NCBI RefSeq assembly: GCF_037975245.1
Contig: NC_092566.1
Span: 13,491,001-13,555,000, forward strand
Length of the DNA: 64,000 nt
Source: Apostichopus japonicus
Taxonomy: Eukaryota; Echinodermata; Holothuroidea; Aspidochirotida; Stichopodidae
Reading direction: 5' to 3'
Positions 44,791 through 57,800 of this stretch are shown one piece after another. Positions within the stretch are counted from its first letter, which is position 1. Every line of letters starts with the position of its first letter. The notes beneath the pieces are model-generated. The model made no database searches and was not told the origin of the DNA. It worked only from the letters and a program-made list of their open reading frames with translations. The translations under genes and the position numbers were made by a program.

Positions 44791-45738
44791 TATTACTTCT
44801 GATGGCTTTTTTCTAGGAAGTGTTTAGTACCAGAGTTTCAGTACTCTTTTAATCGCAGAACTGTGAATAGTATTAACTAGTCTTCGCCTCTGATTCCAAT
44901 TTCATCTGATGGAAAGGCTGACATGACTACAGTAACTCCATAGTCAAGCAATGGTATTGATTTAACCAAAATACCTCTGTTTGTGTTATTGAGCCTTCAT
45001 CATGGTAATAATCATGGTACTGTAGAAGTCAGTAGCACCTAAAAGTCTATCAAATTTTATAACAAAGCAAATTGCACAGACTGAGCTGTAATGCCATTGG
45101 AGTATATTTGGTATCCTTTCAACCTATTGCTTGTTTGGTGATGTTCCAATATATAATGATAAACATTTTATGTTTTTTCTAGTATCCTGTATATATATAC
45201 CATTACTGCACTGCTTTGTATACATGTCCATGTATATGCGAAATATATAACTGAACTGAACTAATGTACAATAATTGTGAGATTGGCCTAGAAGGCCAGA
45301 AGTTGATTTAGCCAGAAGTTAAGGTTGATGTTAATCTTAAATGCTAATTGGACTTTGTAAATGACACAATTGGAATACAAGTTCATGTAGGTAATTTGTC
45401 ATCTTTCAAGTGTTTCTGGTCTAATTTAGTGGATCTGAAGTGCACCTATCCTCAGTTTATTAAACCATCCTCAGATGGTCATACATATGTTGTGGAACAT
45501 CATTTATTGGAGATAATTGTATCTCTTGAATTTTCTCAAACAGTCAGTTTAGTAACAGTGTGAATATATATATTGATGAAATCCTTTTAGAAGTAACGCT
45601 TTCGATTTAACATGATTTTTTACCAAATTTAATGTCAAGAATTTTTTGGGGTAAAATTCATGGCATTGCTACATTTTCAAGTGAAAAGCTTAACCTTGTT
45701 ACTATTTTCCCTTTCGTTTACAGTAAGTAACAGTCACC

Positions 45739-45832
45739 ATGAGCAGTGACGAGGAATCAAAGGGGTTTGTTGTGCGGATCCGGGGGCTTCCATGGTCAGC
45801 ATCTAAATCAGATGTTATTTCATTTTTCAAAG
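45739..45832 (+). CDS. HNRNPH: hnRNP H coding exon 1: start of qRRM1
   Basis: Exon likely starts at 45724 after TTTCGTTTACAG, leaving 15 nt of 5' UTR. Encodes [19 protein letters not shown], then [12 protein letters not shown]. Donor GTAAAA, phase 1. Confidence 0.93.
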
Positions 45833-48800
45833 GTAAAATGTCTGCACCAGAAATGTGCAGTAGATGTTCTCTTTAACAGTTTGTTGTGTTTTTAATAATA
45901 TGAATCCATTGATCATTAACCATGGAAGGAATGTAAGGTCACACAGGCCATATTAAAAGTTCTGTCTTCTACATGACCATGTTACAACAAACTAGATGTT
46001 TTGGACTATGCTTAATGCAGTCATATATTAGTGGTGGCAAAGGTAACTGGTATGGTATCAAAATACTATCCAAAGAGGACAGACTATAACTAAAAATTGA
46101 ACAGTGTGTGGTAGTTTAGTGCAAAGCACCTTGGGTAATATTGACAGTTTCCTATATATATTTCATATACACTGTATCAGTGGTTGCTAAGGTTACTGGT
46201 TTGGTATCAAAATACTATCCAAAGAGGACAGACTACCACTAAAATTAAACAGTGTGTGTGTGGTAATTTAGTGCACAGCACCTTGGGTAGTATTGATAGT
46301 TTATATATATATATATTTCTTATATCAGTGGTTGCTAAGGTAACTGGTATGGTATCAGAATACCATCCAAAGAGGACAGACTAACACTAAAATTGAACAG
46401 TGTGTGTGTGTGGTAATTTTGTGCACCGCACCATGAGTAGTATTGACAGAATTTCCTATATTTCATATATGAATGGTTGCTAAGGTACTGTAACTGGTAT
46501 GGTATCAAAATACTATCCAAAGAGGACAGACTATAACTAAAAATTGAACAGTGTGTGGTAGTTTAGTGCAAAGCACCTTGGGTAATATTGACAGTTTCCT
46601 ATATATATTTCATATACACTGTATCAGTGGTTGCTAAGGTTACTGGTTTGGTATCAAAATACTATCCAAAGAGGACAGACTACCACTAAAATTAAACAGT
46701 GTGTGTGGTAATTTAGTGCACAGCACCTTGGGTAGTATTGATAGTTTATATATATATATATTTCTTATATCAGTGGTTGCTAAGGTAACTGGTATGGTAT
46801 CAGAATACCATCCAAAGAGGACAGACTAACACTAAAATTGAACAGTGTGTGTGTGTGGTAATTTTGTGCACCGCACCATGAGTAGTATTGACAGAATTTC
46901 CTATATTTCATATATGAATGGTTGCTAAGGTACTGTAACTGGTATGGTATCAAAATACTATTCAAAGATAATGTCACTAAAATTGAACAGTGTGTGTGGT
47001 AGTTTAATGCAACGCACCATGGGTAGTACTGACAGTATTACACAAAGGATAAGCTATTACTTAAGAAGAACACAAACTTATTTCCCTATTAATAGCCAAA
47101 CTCAAATAAAATGCTTGATTTCATGGACAATCATCTTTCCATGCCATTCCTGACTCGTAGACTAGTCTAAAGGTCTATCACTGTTGAATTTTACCTTACA
47201 GACAGTAAAATTGTGGAGGAAGCTGATGGTGTTAAACTCATCTACGGTAAAGATGCCCGTCCAACCGGTGAAGCCTTCGTGGAGTTTTTTGATCAGAATG
47301 ATATGGACAGTGCATTCAAGATGCACAACAAGCACATGGGGAAAAGATACATAGAAGGTAGGAGGATGGAATCCACAGGCCTAGAATTTCATAATTTTAA
47401 CCACTTTCTAAAATGTGCCAGGGCTTAAAAAGTCTACTTGCTAAAATCAAGTTATCTTTCCTGAATTGCAACACACATCGGTTTCTGTACAGGCATTTGA
47501 GAGCAGCCCAATAATGTATGCTGATAGTGAGCAGTAATACATGGCTTATGCTAGATACCAACATCATGTATGCTGATAATGAACAGTAATAAAGGGCTTA
47601 TATGTTAGATACCAACATCATGCATGCTGATAATGAGCAGTAATACAGGGCTTATGTTAGTTACCAACATCATGCATGCTGATAATGAGCAGTAATACAG
47701 GGCTTATATGTTAGATGCCAAAATTATGTATGCTTATAATGAGCAGTAATACAGGGCTTATATGTTAGATGCCAAAATTATGTATGCTTATAACGAGCAG
47801 TAATACAGGGCTTATATGTTAGGTACCAACATCATGTATGCTGATAATGAGCAGTAAAACAGGGCTTAGGTTAGATACAAACATCATGTATGTTGCTAAT
47901 GAGCAGTAATACAGGGCTTAGGTTAGATAATAACATCATGTATGCTGAGCTGATAATGAGCAGTAATACAGGGCTTATATGTAAGATACCAACATTATGT
48001 ATACTGATAATGAGCAGTAATATAGGGCTTATGTTAGATGCCAAAATTATGTGTGCTGATAATGAGCAGTAATACAGGGCTTATGTTAGATACCAACATC
48101 ATGTACTGTATGCTGATAATGAGCAGTAATACAGGGCTTATATGTAAGATACCAACATTATGTATACTGATAATGAGCAGTAATATAGGGCTTATGTTAG
48201 ATGCCAAAATTATGTGTGCTGATAATGAGCAGTAATACAGGGCTTATGTTAGATACCAACATCATGTATGCTGATAATGAGCAGTAATACAGGGCTTATG
48301 TTAGATACCAACATCATGTATGCTGATAATGAGCAGTAATACAGGGCTTATGTTAGATACCAACATCATGTATGCTGATAATGAGCAGTAATACAGGGCT
48401 TATGTTAGATACCAACATCATGTATGCTGATAATGAGCAGTAATACAGGGCTTATGTTAGATACCAACATCATGTATGCTGATAATGAGCAGTAATACAG
48501 GGCTTATGTTAGATACCAACATCATGTATGCTGATAATGAGCAGTAGTACAGGGCTTATGTTAGATACCAACATCATGTATGCTGATAATGAGCAGTAAT
48601 ACAGGGCTTATGTTAGATACCAACATCATGTATGCTGATAATGAGCAGTAATACAGGGCTTATGTTAGATACCAAAATTATGTATGCTTATAATGAGCAG
48701 TAATACAGGGCTTATATGTTAGATGCCAAAATTATGTATGCTTATAACGAGCAGTAATACAGGGATTAAATGTTAGATAGCAACATCACATAGCTGATAA

Positions 48801-51800
48801 TGAGCAGTAATAAAGGGCTTATTTTAGATACCAACATCATGTATGCTGATAATGAGCAGTAATACAGGGCTCATGTTAGATACCAACATCATGTATGCTG
48901 ATAATGAGCAGTAAAACAGTGCTTATGTTACAGTAGACACCAACATCATGTATGGTGTTAATGAGCTGTAATAAAGGGCTTATGTTTGATACGAACATCA
49001 TGTACTGTATGCTGATAATGAGCAGTAATACAGGGCTAATGTTAGATACCAACATCATGTTTGCTGATAATGAGCAGTAATACAGGGCTTATGTTAGATA
49101 CCAACATCATGTATGCTGATAATGAGCAGTAATTTAGGGCGTATGTTAGATACCAACATCATGTATGCTGATAATGAGCAGTAATACAGGGCTTATGTTA
49201 GATACCAAAATTATGTATGCTTATAATGAGCAGTAATACAGGGCTTATATGTTAGATGCCAAAATTATGTATGCTTAAAACGAGCAGTAATACAGGGATT
49301 ATATGTTAGATAGCAACATCACATAGCTGATAATGAGCAGTGATAAAGGGCTTATTTTAGATACCAACATCATGTATGCTGATAATGAGCGGTAATACAG
49401 GGCTCATGTTAGATACCAACATCATGTATGCTGATAATGAGCAGTAAAACAGCGCTTATGTTAGATACCAACATCATGTATGCTGATAATGAGCAGTAAT
49501 ACAGGGCTTATGTTAGATACCAACATCATGTATGCTGATAATGAGCAGTAATACAGGGCTTATGTTAGATACCAACATCATGTATGCTGATAATGAGCAG
49601 TAATACAGGGCTTATGTTAGATACCAACATCATGTATGCTGATAATGAGCAGTAATACAGGGCTTATGTTAGATACCAACATCATGTATGCTGATAATGA
49701 GCAGTAGTACAGGGCTTATGTTAGATACCAACATCATGTATGCTGATAATGAGCAGTAATACAGGGCTTATGTTAGATACCAACATCATGTATGCTGATA
49801 ATGAGCAGTAATACAGGGCTTATGTTAGATACCAAAATTATGTATGCTTATAATGAGCAGTAATACAGGGCTTATATGTTAGATGCCAAAATTATGTATG
49901 CTTATAACGAGCAGTAATACAGGGATTATATGTTAGATAGCAACATCACATAGCTGATAATGAGCAGTAATAAAGGGCTTATTTTAGATACCAACATCAT
50001 GTATGCTGATAATGAGCAGTAATACAGGGCTCATGTTAGATACCAACATCATGTATGCTGATAATGAGCAGTAAAACAGTGCTTATGTTACAGTAGACAC
50101 CAACATCATGTATGGTGTTAATGAGCTGTAATAAAGGGCTTATGTTTGATACCAACATCATGTACTGTATGCTGATAATGAGCAGTAATACAGGGCTAAT
50201 GTTAGATACCAACATCATGTTTGCTGATAATGAGCAGTAATACAGGGCTTATGTTAGATACCAACATCATGTATGCTGATAATGAGCAGTAATTTAGGGC
50301 GTATGTTAGATACCAACATCATGTATGCTGATAATGAGCAGTAATACAGGGCTTATGTTAGATACCAAAATTATGTATGCTTATAATGAGCAGTAATACA
50401 GGGCTTATATGTTAGATGCCAAAATTATGTATGCTTAAAACGAGCAGTAATACAGGGATTGTATGTTAGATAGCAACATCACATAGCTGATAATGAGCAG
50501 TGATAAAGGGCTTATTTTAGATACCAACATCATGTATGCTGATAATGAGCGGTAATACAGGGCTCATGTTAGATACCAACATCATGTATGCTGATAATGA
50601 GCAGTAAAACAGCGCTTATGTTACAGTAGACACCAACATCATGTATGGTCTTAATGAGCTGTAATAAAGGGCTTATGTTTGATACCAACATCATGTACTG
50701 TATGCTGATAATGAGCAGTAATACAGGGCTAATGTTAGATACCAACATCATGTATGCTGATAATGAGCAGTAATACAGGGCTAATGTTAGATACCAACAT
50801 CATGTATGCTGATAATGAGCAGTAATACAGGGCTTATGTTAGATACCAACATAATGCCGATTCTTTAACTGACCATTGTTCATGTGTTTAAAAAGATTTT
50901 CTGGTGACAATGTGAAGTTTATATTGAAGAGAAAAATATTCTACACTGCTATTTGAAAACATGATCTCAATATCATTACCCTAACTCCAGGTATGGCTGA
51001 TTGAATGTAAATCATTTTGACTGGCTAAACCTTTAACTACTCCAGAAAAATAGCCTGAATTTGGAGGCCTGATTCATTCCTTAAAGTATTACTCGAGATA
51101 CATATATCCCTGTGATACTTACAGTATGTGCATGTTATTTTGAAATAATATGATTTTAAGAAAAAGCATTTTGCTATTACTCTATTACTGAATTTTATAG
51201 CAGTGTAGTTCATGTACCTTGACCTAATAATTTCTTTTGAAATAATGAGGAAGGTGCCAAAGTTTCTGAAAATGTTCCCATTTGCTACATGCATGTGCTA
51301 ATCATGTGACAATGAATAAGTATCTTAGTGATGAAATGTTTAGAATTATATGGAATAAGTTATTTTGTGTTTATACTTCTTCCTTTGGTGCAAAAATCTA
51401 GTTAGGGTAACTTTGTTTCATTAAGGCAATATAGCTCTGTGTAATACAGAGCAGCTTTGCACGTTGTAAGGACTATAAGGTGCTCAAAAGAATACCAGCA
51501 TCATTAATTATGCAGGGATGACCCTTAAAAACCAGGACAAGCATGGTAGAAACTTTGTAGGGCAGATTGATAAATAAAGTGAAAGCAACTGACCACAGAT
51601 AGCACGTTCAGCAGGGGTTTGCTATCCCTGAACTGGTCTGTGTGACACTCAGACAATTTCTTGTTAATTTCATATGCTAGACAGCTGTGCTTAAAACCTA
51701 AGAGTCCTTGCAGGACCGTTTTGCAATAAACATGTTTTGACTGTAGCTCAATACTTGATAGCCCGAATTGCATGTAGCATCTACCGAATTGTCGAAATGA

Positions 51801-54800
51801 CATACATGTATCTGTCATTTGTTCAACAGTTTACAGATCACAGAAAAGTGAAATGGACTGGGTAATGAAGAGGGCCGGAGAGGACGCTGTGAAGCCCAAA
51901 GAAGGACAGTGTGTTAGGCTTCGAGGGCTTCCTTATGGATGTACCAAAGAAGACATAATTCAATTCTTCAATGGTAAGACTGTCCTGGGAAGCTTGGCTC
52001 ATGGACAGATTCTCAAATTATCTTGTTTCACTGTGCCCAGGACTCCATCTATGATCTATAAAAGATTGGTTTTATGCTTGTATAGAACATGAATAAGTAA
52101 GAAGGTGATGGGACTTATCAGTATTACCAATGTTAAAGAGTTTGTAAAACTGTGGCAAAGAATCTCCTGGCATATTGCCCAGAAATCTTGGCAAGGTATG
52201 AGTCGATTTGGGCACCCGCATATTTCATCTTTGCTTGCTTGTATTTTTATAGTTCCTCGCATTAAAATTTTTGGAAGTATGTGTGAGGTTTGTCTTAAAA
52301 TGGATTCTTTCCTGTGGTTTGAGAGAAAAAAAAACCTGTAAGATGACTTGCATTGTCAGATTGTGTATTGATTTCAATTCTGTATGAAGATATAAAACTG
52401 TGTAGGAAAATCATACAGAATGATTTGGAAATGGAGAACAATTATTGATATTACTCAAGTGATTACTCTGAGATGACATAGATACGTGGGTTTGTTTAAA
52501 GCTAAGAGCTGAAATTAGTGAATACAATGTTGTAATAAGGGGATATTTTTCTTTAGTTTGAGAATGGGCACCATGGGAGGTATGTTTGATGGTGGGTAAT
52601 GAATTGATTGCAATGGTGGGTGGGGGGAGGGAGGGGAGGTTGGTTGGTGTGCACTTGGGCATATGATTGTATTGACTGAGGGTGGCATGGGTATTTGGCT
52701 AATTGGTGGGTGGATATGTCGGATTAGGATGTTAATGGGCTGAATGTATAATACCGTTCAGTTACAATCTTTAGAAAGTCAATTTGGAGGAATTCTTCAT
52801 CAGATTTTCGTACTTCTTACATGTACAGGAGTTTCAATTTTACACCATTCTTTGACTTGTTCCTTTTTCCGTGGTTTGGCGTAGGGATGGAGATCAAGGC
52901 TAACGGCATCACCCTGATGACTGATTTAAACCGGAGGCCTACGGGGGAAGCATATGTCCGCTTCGCCACAAAGGAAGAGGCTGAAAAGTCTTTGAAAAAA
53001 CACAAGGAGAAGATAGGGCACAGGTGGGCTGGTGGCTTAGTTGTAATAGTGTTGTCAGTTGTAATAGTTCATGAAGGTGACTGTCTTACAGGGATTAGTG
53101 GATTAGTATTAGCACATGGTGTTGGTAGGTGGTTATGGGCAGGGTGTAGGTCATTAATGTATCGAATAAGCTCAGGTATGGGAGGTACGCTATAATGAAC
53201 GTAATGTTTAGATCAAATAATGGAGAGATTAAAGGTATTTTCACATGCTAGAAGGTATGTCTTACATCTTTGAAGGCAGCGAGTTCTCCAGCAAACTTTG
53301 TCTTGTATTATGATAACAGGAGAGGAGGTTTGGAGAATTTTAATGGTATTAGTCAGTATTGGAAAACATCACATTAGTTGACTATAATTTAAGGTGAAGG
53401 AATATTGGAGAGAATTAGGACAGATATACAACTTTTATTTTAATTCATTTGTGCTTTAAAGAGAGAGAAAACTGTTCATATACTGCTTATCTAGTGCAAA
53501 AAAGTATATGTTGGTGAAAGTTGTAAGTAAGAAGGGCTGATGTTTCGATCCTAGCAGGATCTTCATAGACAAGTGAAACGAAATGTCAGAAAGTTAATTT
53601 GTGCTAAAATTGATTTATGATGTTGATTTTGAAGAATGTTGGAAGTGTGATAAGGAACTTCGCATGTACTTTGGAAAGGCAATAAAATGCCTATGGAAAA
53701 CTGCTTTTGTCAAATTAATTGGGAAACCAAACTTACAAATGTTTAAAAAAAATTAAACTCTGATGCAAAATCAAACAAACCTCTTTCTTTGTATGGTAGC
53801 TACTCAGTCTCAAGCTTTTTTTTTGTGTTTTACATTTAGCAACATGCTAAAATCAGTTTTGAGCACACAATCATGTAAATGTAGAACATAACAATTATAT
53901 TATGCTGGTGTTAACATTGTCTTATTCTAACAACATTTGCAATTTGCAATAACAACGTCTTTAAGTGTTACGAAGCGTCATCTTATCAAACATAACAAGC
54001 TGTTGAATTTGAGAACGTCTTTAAGCTTTAGGAAATGTCACCTAATCAAACCTAACAACATTGCAATTTAAGAACATCTTTACATGTTACAAAATGTCAT
54101 CTAATTTTGTTCATCCACACCTTTGCAGATACATTGAGATCTTCAAGTGTAGTCCACAGGAAGTCACCAATGCAACCACTAGTATGCGTCGGGTACTGCG
54201 AACACCACCCTTCGATCGTCTACCTCCCATGCCCCCAGCGCAGGGGTACGGATTTCCTCCACCTATGAGGGGTGGCCCTGGTGTTCCAAGAATGAGGGGG
54301 GGTGGCTATGGAGGTTAGTTTTCCAGATTTGCCGATGTAAACCAAATATTGTTTCATTTCCTTACGTTTTTTTGTGGAACAATTTTTGTGCAATAATTTC
54401 AGTTGTGCAAAGGTTACAAAACAACATCAGATTTTTGTGGCATTGATCCAAAGTTCATATTAGAGCATTGTCTAATAACCTTGAAATGTCACATGTTGCA
54501 CTTTTAAAACTCATAGAAATAAGTGAAAAAGAAAAAATGGAATTTGATAAATGATCTTGGAAAGAACTTTGGAAATAAATGTATAGATTAGTTGCTGGAA
54601 TATACAAGACATTTTGTTCGGTAGTTTTCTTTTTCTTGCTTAGAACCGAAAGTAGGTTAGCCAATGGAGTACAATGCAGGAGTCTTAAGCCTTGCCTCAG
54701 ACTGCTTGACCGATAATGACCCAACTCAACTCTACCTTTCTGACCTAGTTTCCCATTGTCTTGAAGACCAACAAACGCAACAACTGACTCCCTGAACACT

Positions 54801-57800
54801 GACCAGCTAAGCAGGACGCACCAGGACTGTCTGCTGTTAACGACCGGAGCTGGTTTAAGCTCACATGTAAATTTGTTACACGTGATTGGTTACCTTTGTT
54901 AAAACAGTTGTGACCCTCCGCACAATGCCGACTGCCTGCCTGGAAACACTACATGTTCAGTTTTCCCGACTGAAGCCTACGTGACTTAAATCTGGCAAAA
55001 TCTTGATCAGTCATATTGTTAAGCACACACACACACACTGCTGGGCTATCCACAGTTTTTCACGTAACAATCTTGGAGTTGAGTATGTTCATGGTCAGTC
55101 TTGCACTCTGCAACTGGCTTTAGAGGTCAGCTAGTCACTTAATGTATCTTAATTTCTTAAATTAGCTGATTGGGTTTCGTAATCACATCCACTTCCCATC
55201 AGGTTTCACTCAGTTTACCAGTATGGTATGCTTTGTAAAACTCATCCACGACTCCTGCTGTTATATTTCAACTAGCTATATAAACTGTTAATGATAATGA
55301 CAGTGTCAGCCCTGATTCTTATATGCAAAGTAGGCCTTGCTTTGCATATCAGCGATATTGTTATCTTACAATAATATTTCTTACAAATTTTTTGACTTTA
55401 CCATTTGTATTTTAAGTCCTTTAATTTCACATTTATTATTAATTCCAACAACTGAAATAAAGTGAGATATGTAAGAGAAAGTTTTCACAAAGCAATAAGT
55501 TTTGGCCAGTGGATTGATTTATCCCTATGATGTCAGGGTTGCAAATTCTCTTAGCACTCTTTGAAGTTTCCGTATCACTTTCCCACACCCTTGACTCACA
55601 GATGTAAACCCACCTTTGATATTTTACTGTTTTCAAGGTTATAGAAGGTCGCTGCACCGCATGGAACTTTAACCCTTTCAATCTTTTCCGATTTTTGGTC
55701 GAAATATACTTGAATTTGAGAATTAACCTGTTGAAAAGTTTTGCAGTAAGCTATTTTGTGTTTGGCAACCTACTATCAACTCTGTGCTCTGTTCTTGTTT
55801 AGGATACCTTGAAGCTTACAGAGGACTTGCACTGTTTGATAATTTTATGGATTATGCAGGATATGGGAACCCAAGGATGGGACCAGTGGGACCAATGCCT
55901 CCTGGAGGGCCCATGGGACCAAGGATGCCAGGTGCATGGGGTGATAACGCAGGTAAGTGATTCTTAATCAGAAACTTGAGGGACCTGAACTCTTCAGATA
56001 TATCCCAAAAGCATTTTTTTTGGACCATTCCATAAAAAGTGTGAAGTGTTTTAGGGAACCCAGACAGTGACATTTCAAAGAAAATGACCTGAAAGTCCTG
56101 TCAGATGTTGACAATGTCTTTTTGTTTGTAGTAATTTTTGCAGAAATAATGTTTCCTTTGTTTTCACCTGTTTGGTAAGTTGACTACTGTTGGAGACATC
56201 ACTCATAAAATCAGAACGAGCAGGGGATGTCTCTTTGATATCTGTAAAATTATCTGAACGCACAGAATAAGACATTTATGTAAAAAACCTTCTGAATCGC
56301 TACTTTATGAATGGAATCTGAGTTTGACTTGTAGAAGTCAACTAAACATTGATACAAAGTTAATATGATATGCTGTTGAAATGGGAAGATAACTTTAACT
56401 AGTGTCTCATACGTTACATGTTTAATATGTGTATTCAATTAGGATTTCCATTGAACGATAAACCTGTGGAACTGCATATTTGACAGTAGGCAGTTATGTT
56501 AGCCAGAAACTTTGCTACCAGTTGTATGTATAGAAAGATATTGACTACACTGTGAGGAAATGAGGAATTTGTCGTGAATGTGTGTGTGTGTGTGTGTGCC
56601 GGGTATCCACAGTGAGCAAATGGTAAACAGCGAGTGGAGTAATACCAATTTACTCCAGTATCTATAGTTGCATACTTTAAACTAGAGAAGAACATTAATA
56701 CAGAAATCTCATTCTCTTTGTCTCTCATACAGGATTTGGATACCCAGGAGGTGGTGGAGGAGGAGGGGGAGGCATGGGTGGGGGTATGGGAGTCAGTGGG
56801 GGAGGCAGGGGAGGGTCAGACTTTGTAAGTAACACAGGGCATTATGTACACATGAGAGGAATTCCTTTTGCTGCCACCCAACAGGACATCAAAGAGGTAA
56901 GATTGGAAAGTGTTTAATTCTGTAATTTATAGTAAGATTAATGATACGATAAATCCTGGATTATTGGCACATTCTTGGACAGAACTTTGCCTGGATCAGG
57001 ATCACAGATTATTTATGATGCAATAGGCCAATTTGGCAGCCAACTGGGGTAAAAAAACCCACCAAATATGAATTTGATGCTGTGTCATGACAATTGATCC
57101 TGTATATCGGTTGGAATTGTGTGGTTTTTAACAATTCATTGGAATCGGGACCTCTTGGTTGAAGGGTGAAAAATGTTGTTAAAAGCTGCTAATGCTTCTA
57201 CGGATGCGTAGATGCAACATTGAGTTGGACTAAACAACATGGAATGTATATTAAAATCAATGTTCTTCAGTGGGACTTAGCAATTCTCAGTTACAAATTT
57301 TCTTAAATTTGGTTGGCCATTTAAAAAAATGTCAGAAAATGTCAAAATGCTCTTATCTGGAACTTCAATTACCCCCCGGCCAAAGAAATTTCATGAAATG
57401 TAAATACATACACTGGCAGTATGTTTTATTTTGATTGTTAAAAAATATCTGAGAAAAGAGGAATATTTAAAATCATACAGCATAGTTGGTTTGGTTTGTT
57501 AAATTGTTTGGTAGTGATGAACTTGTTTGCATCAAGTTTAACATTTCTAATTATGAAATTAGTAACCAACTTAGAAGCTCCTGTAAGCTCATTTACCATT
57601 ACCCATCACACAATGACAGAAAATTATTATTCTCTGTATTAATGCAACCCATTTCATGTTCTGTTTTTTTTTAAAATCTGTTGTTTAGTTTTTCAGTGGA
57701 GTAGCAATTCCAACCAACATAGTCTTTGGGTTTAATGACAACGGTCGAAAAAACGGGGAGGCCGATGTGGAGTTTCCTACCCACGATGAGGCCCTTGCTG

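Larger units (their letters stand above)
36383..45723. other. 3' UTR of the Crypton-derived gene plus intergenic DNA
   Basis: No intact gene recognised. Contents: proximal 3' UTR with AATAAA at 36621; AT-rich unique DNA; a G/C-rich dispersed-repeat-like patch near 38945-39090 (GGGGACGGGTCTAAGTGG, ATGCAAAATGGTGCATTC); a hAT-like terminus near 41490; an array of TTTAAA-centred palindromes (42530-42815); a degraded reverse-transcriptase fragment on the minus strand (44270-44790). The promoter and untranslated first exon of the hnRNP H gene must lie in the right part; a CG-containing stretch at about 42910-43380 is a weak candidate. Confidence 0.55.

Noticed and set aside
47515-50850. CRISPR-like regular array
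   Set aside because: Units are directly contiguous 52-bp repeats without unique spacers and lie in an animal gene intron. It is a satellite-type array.
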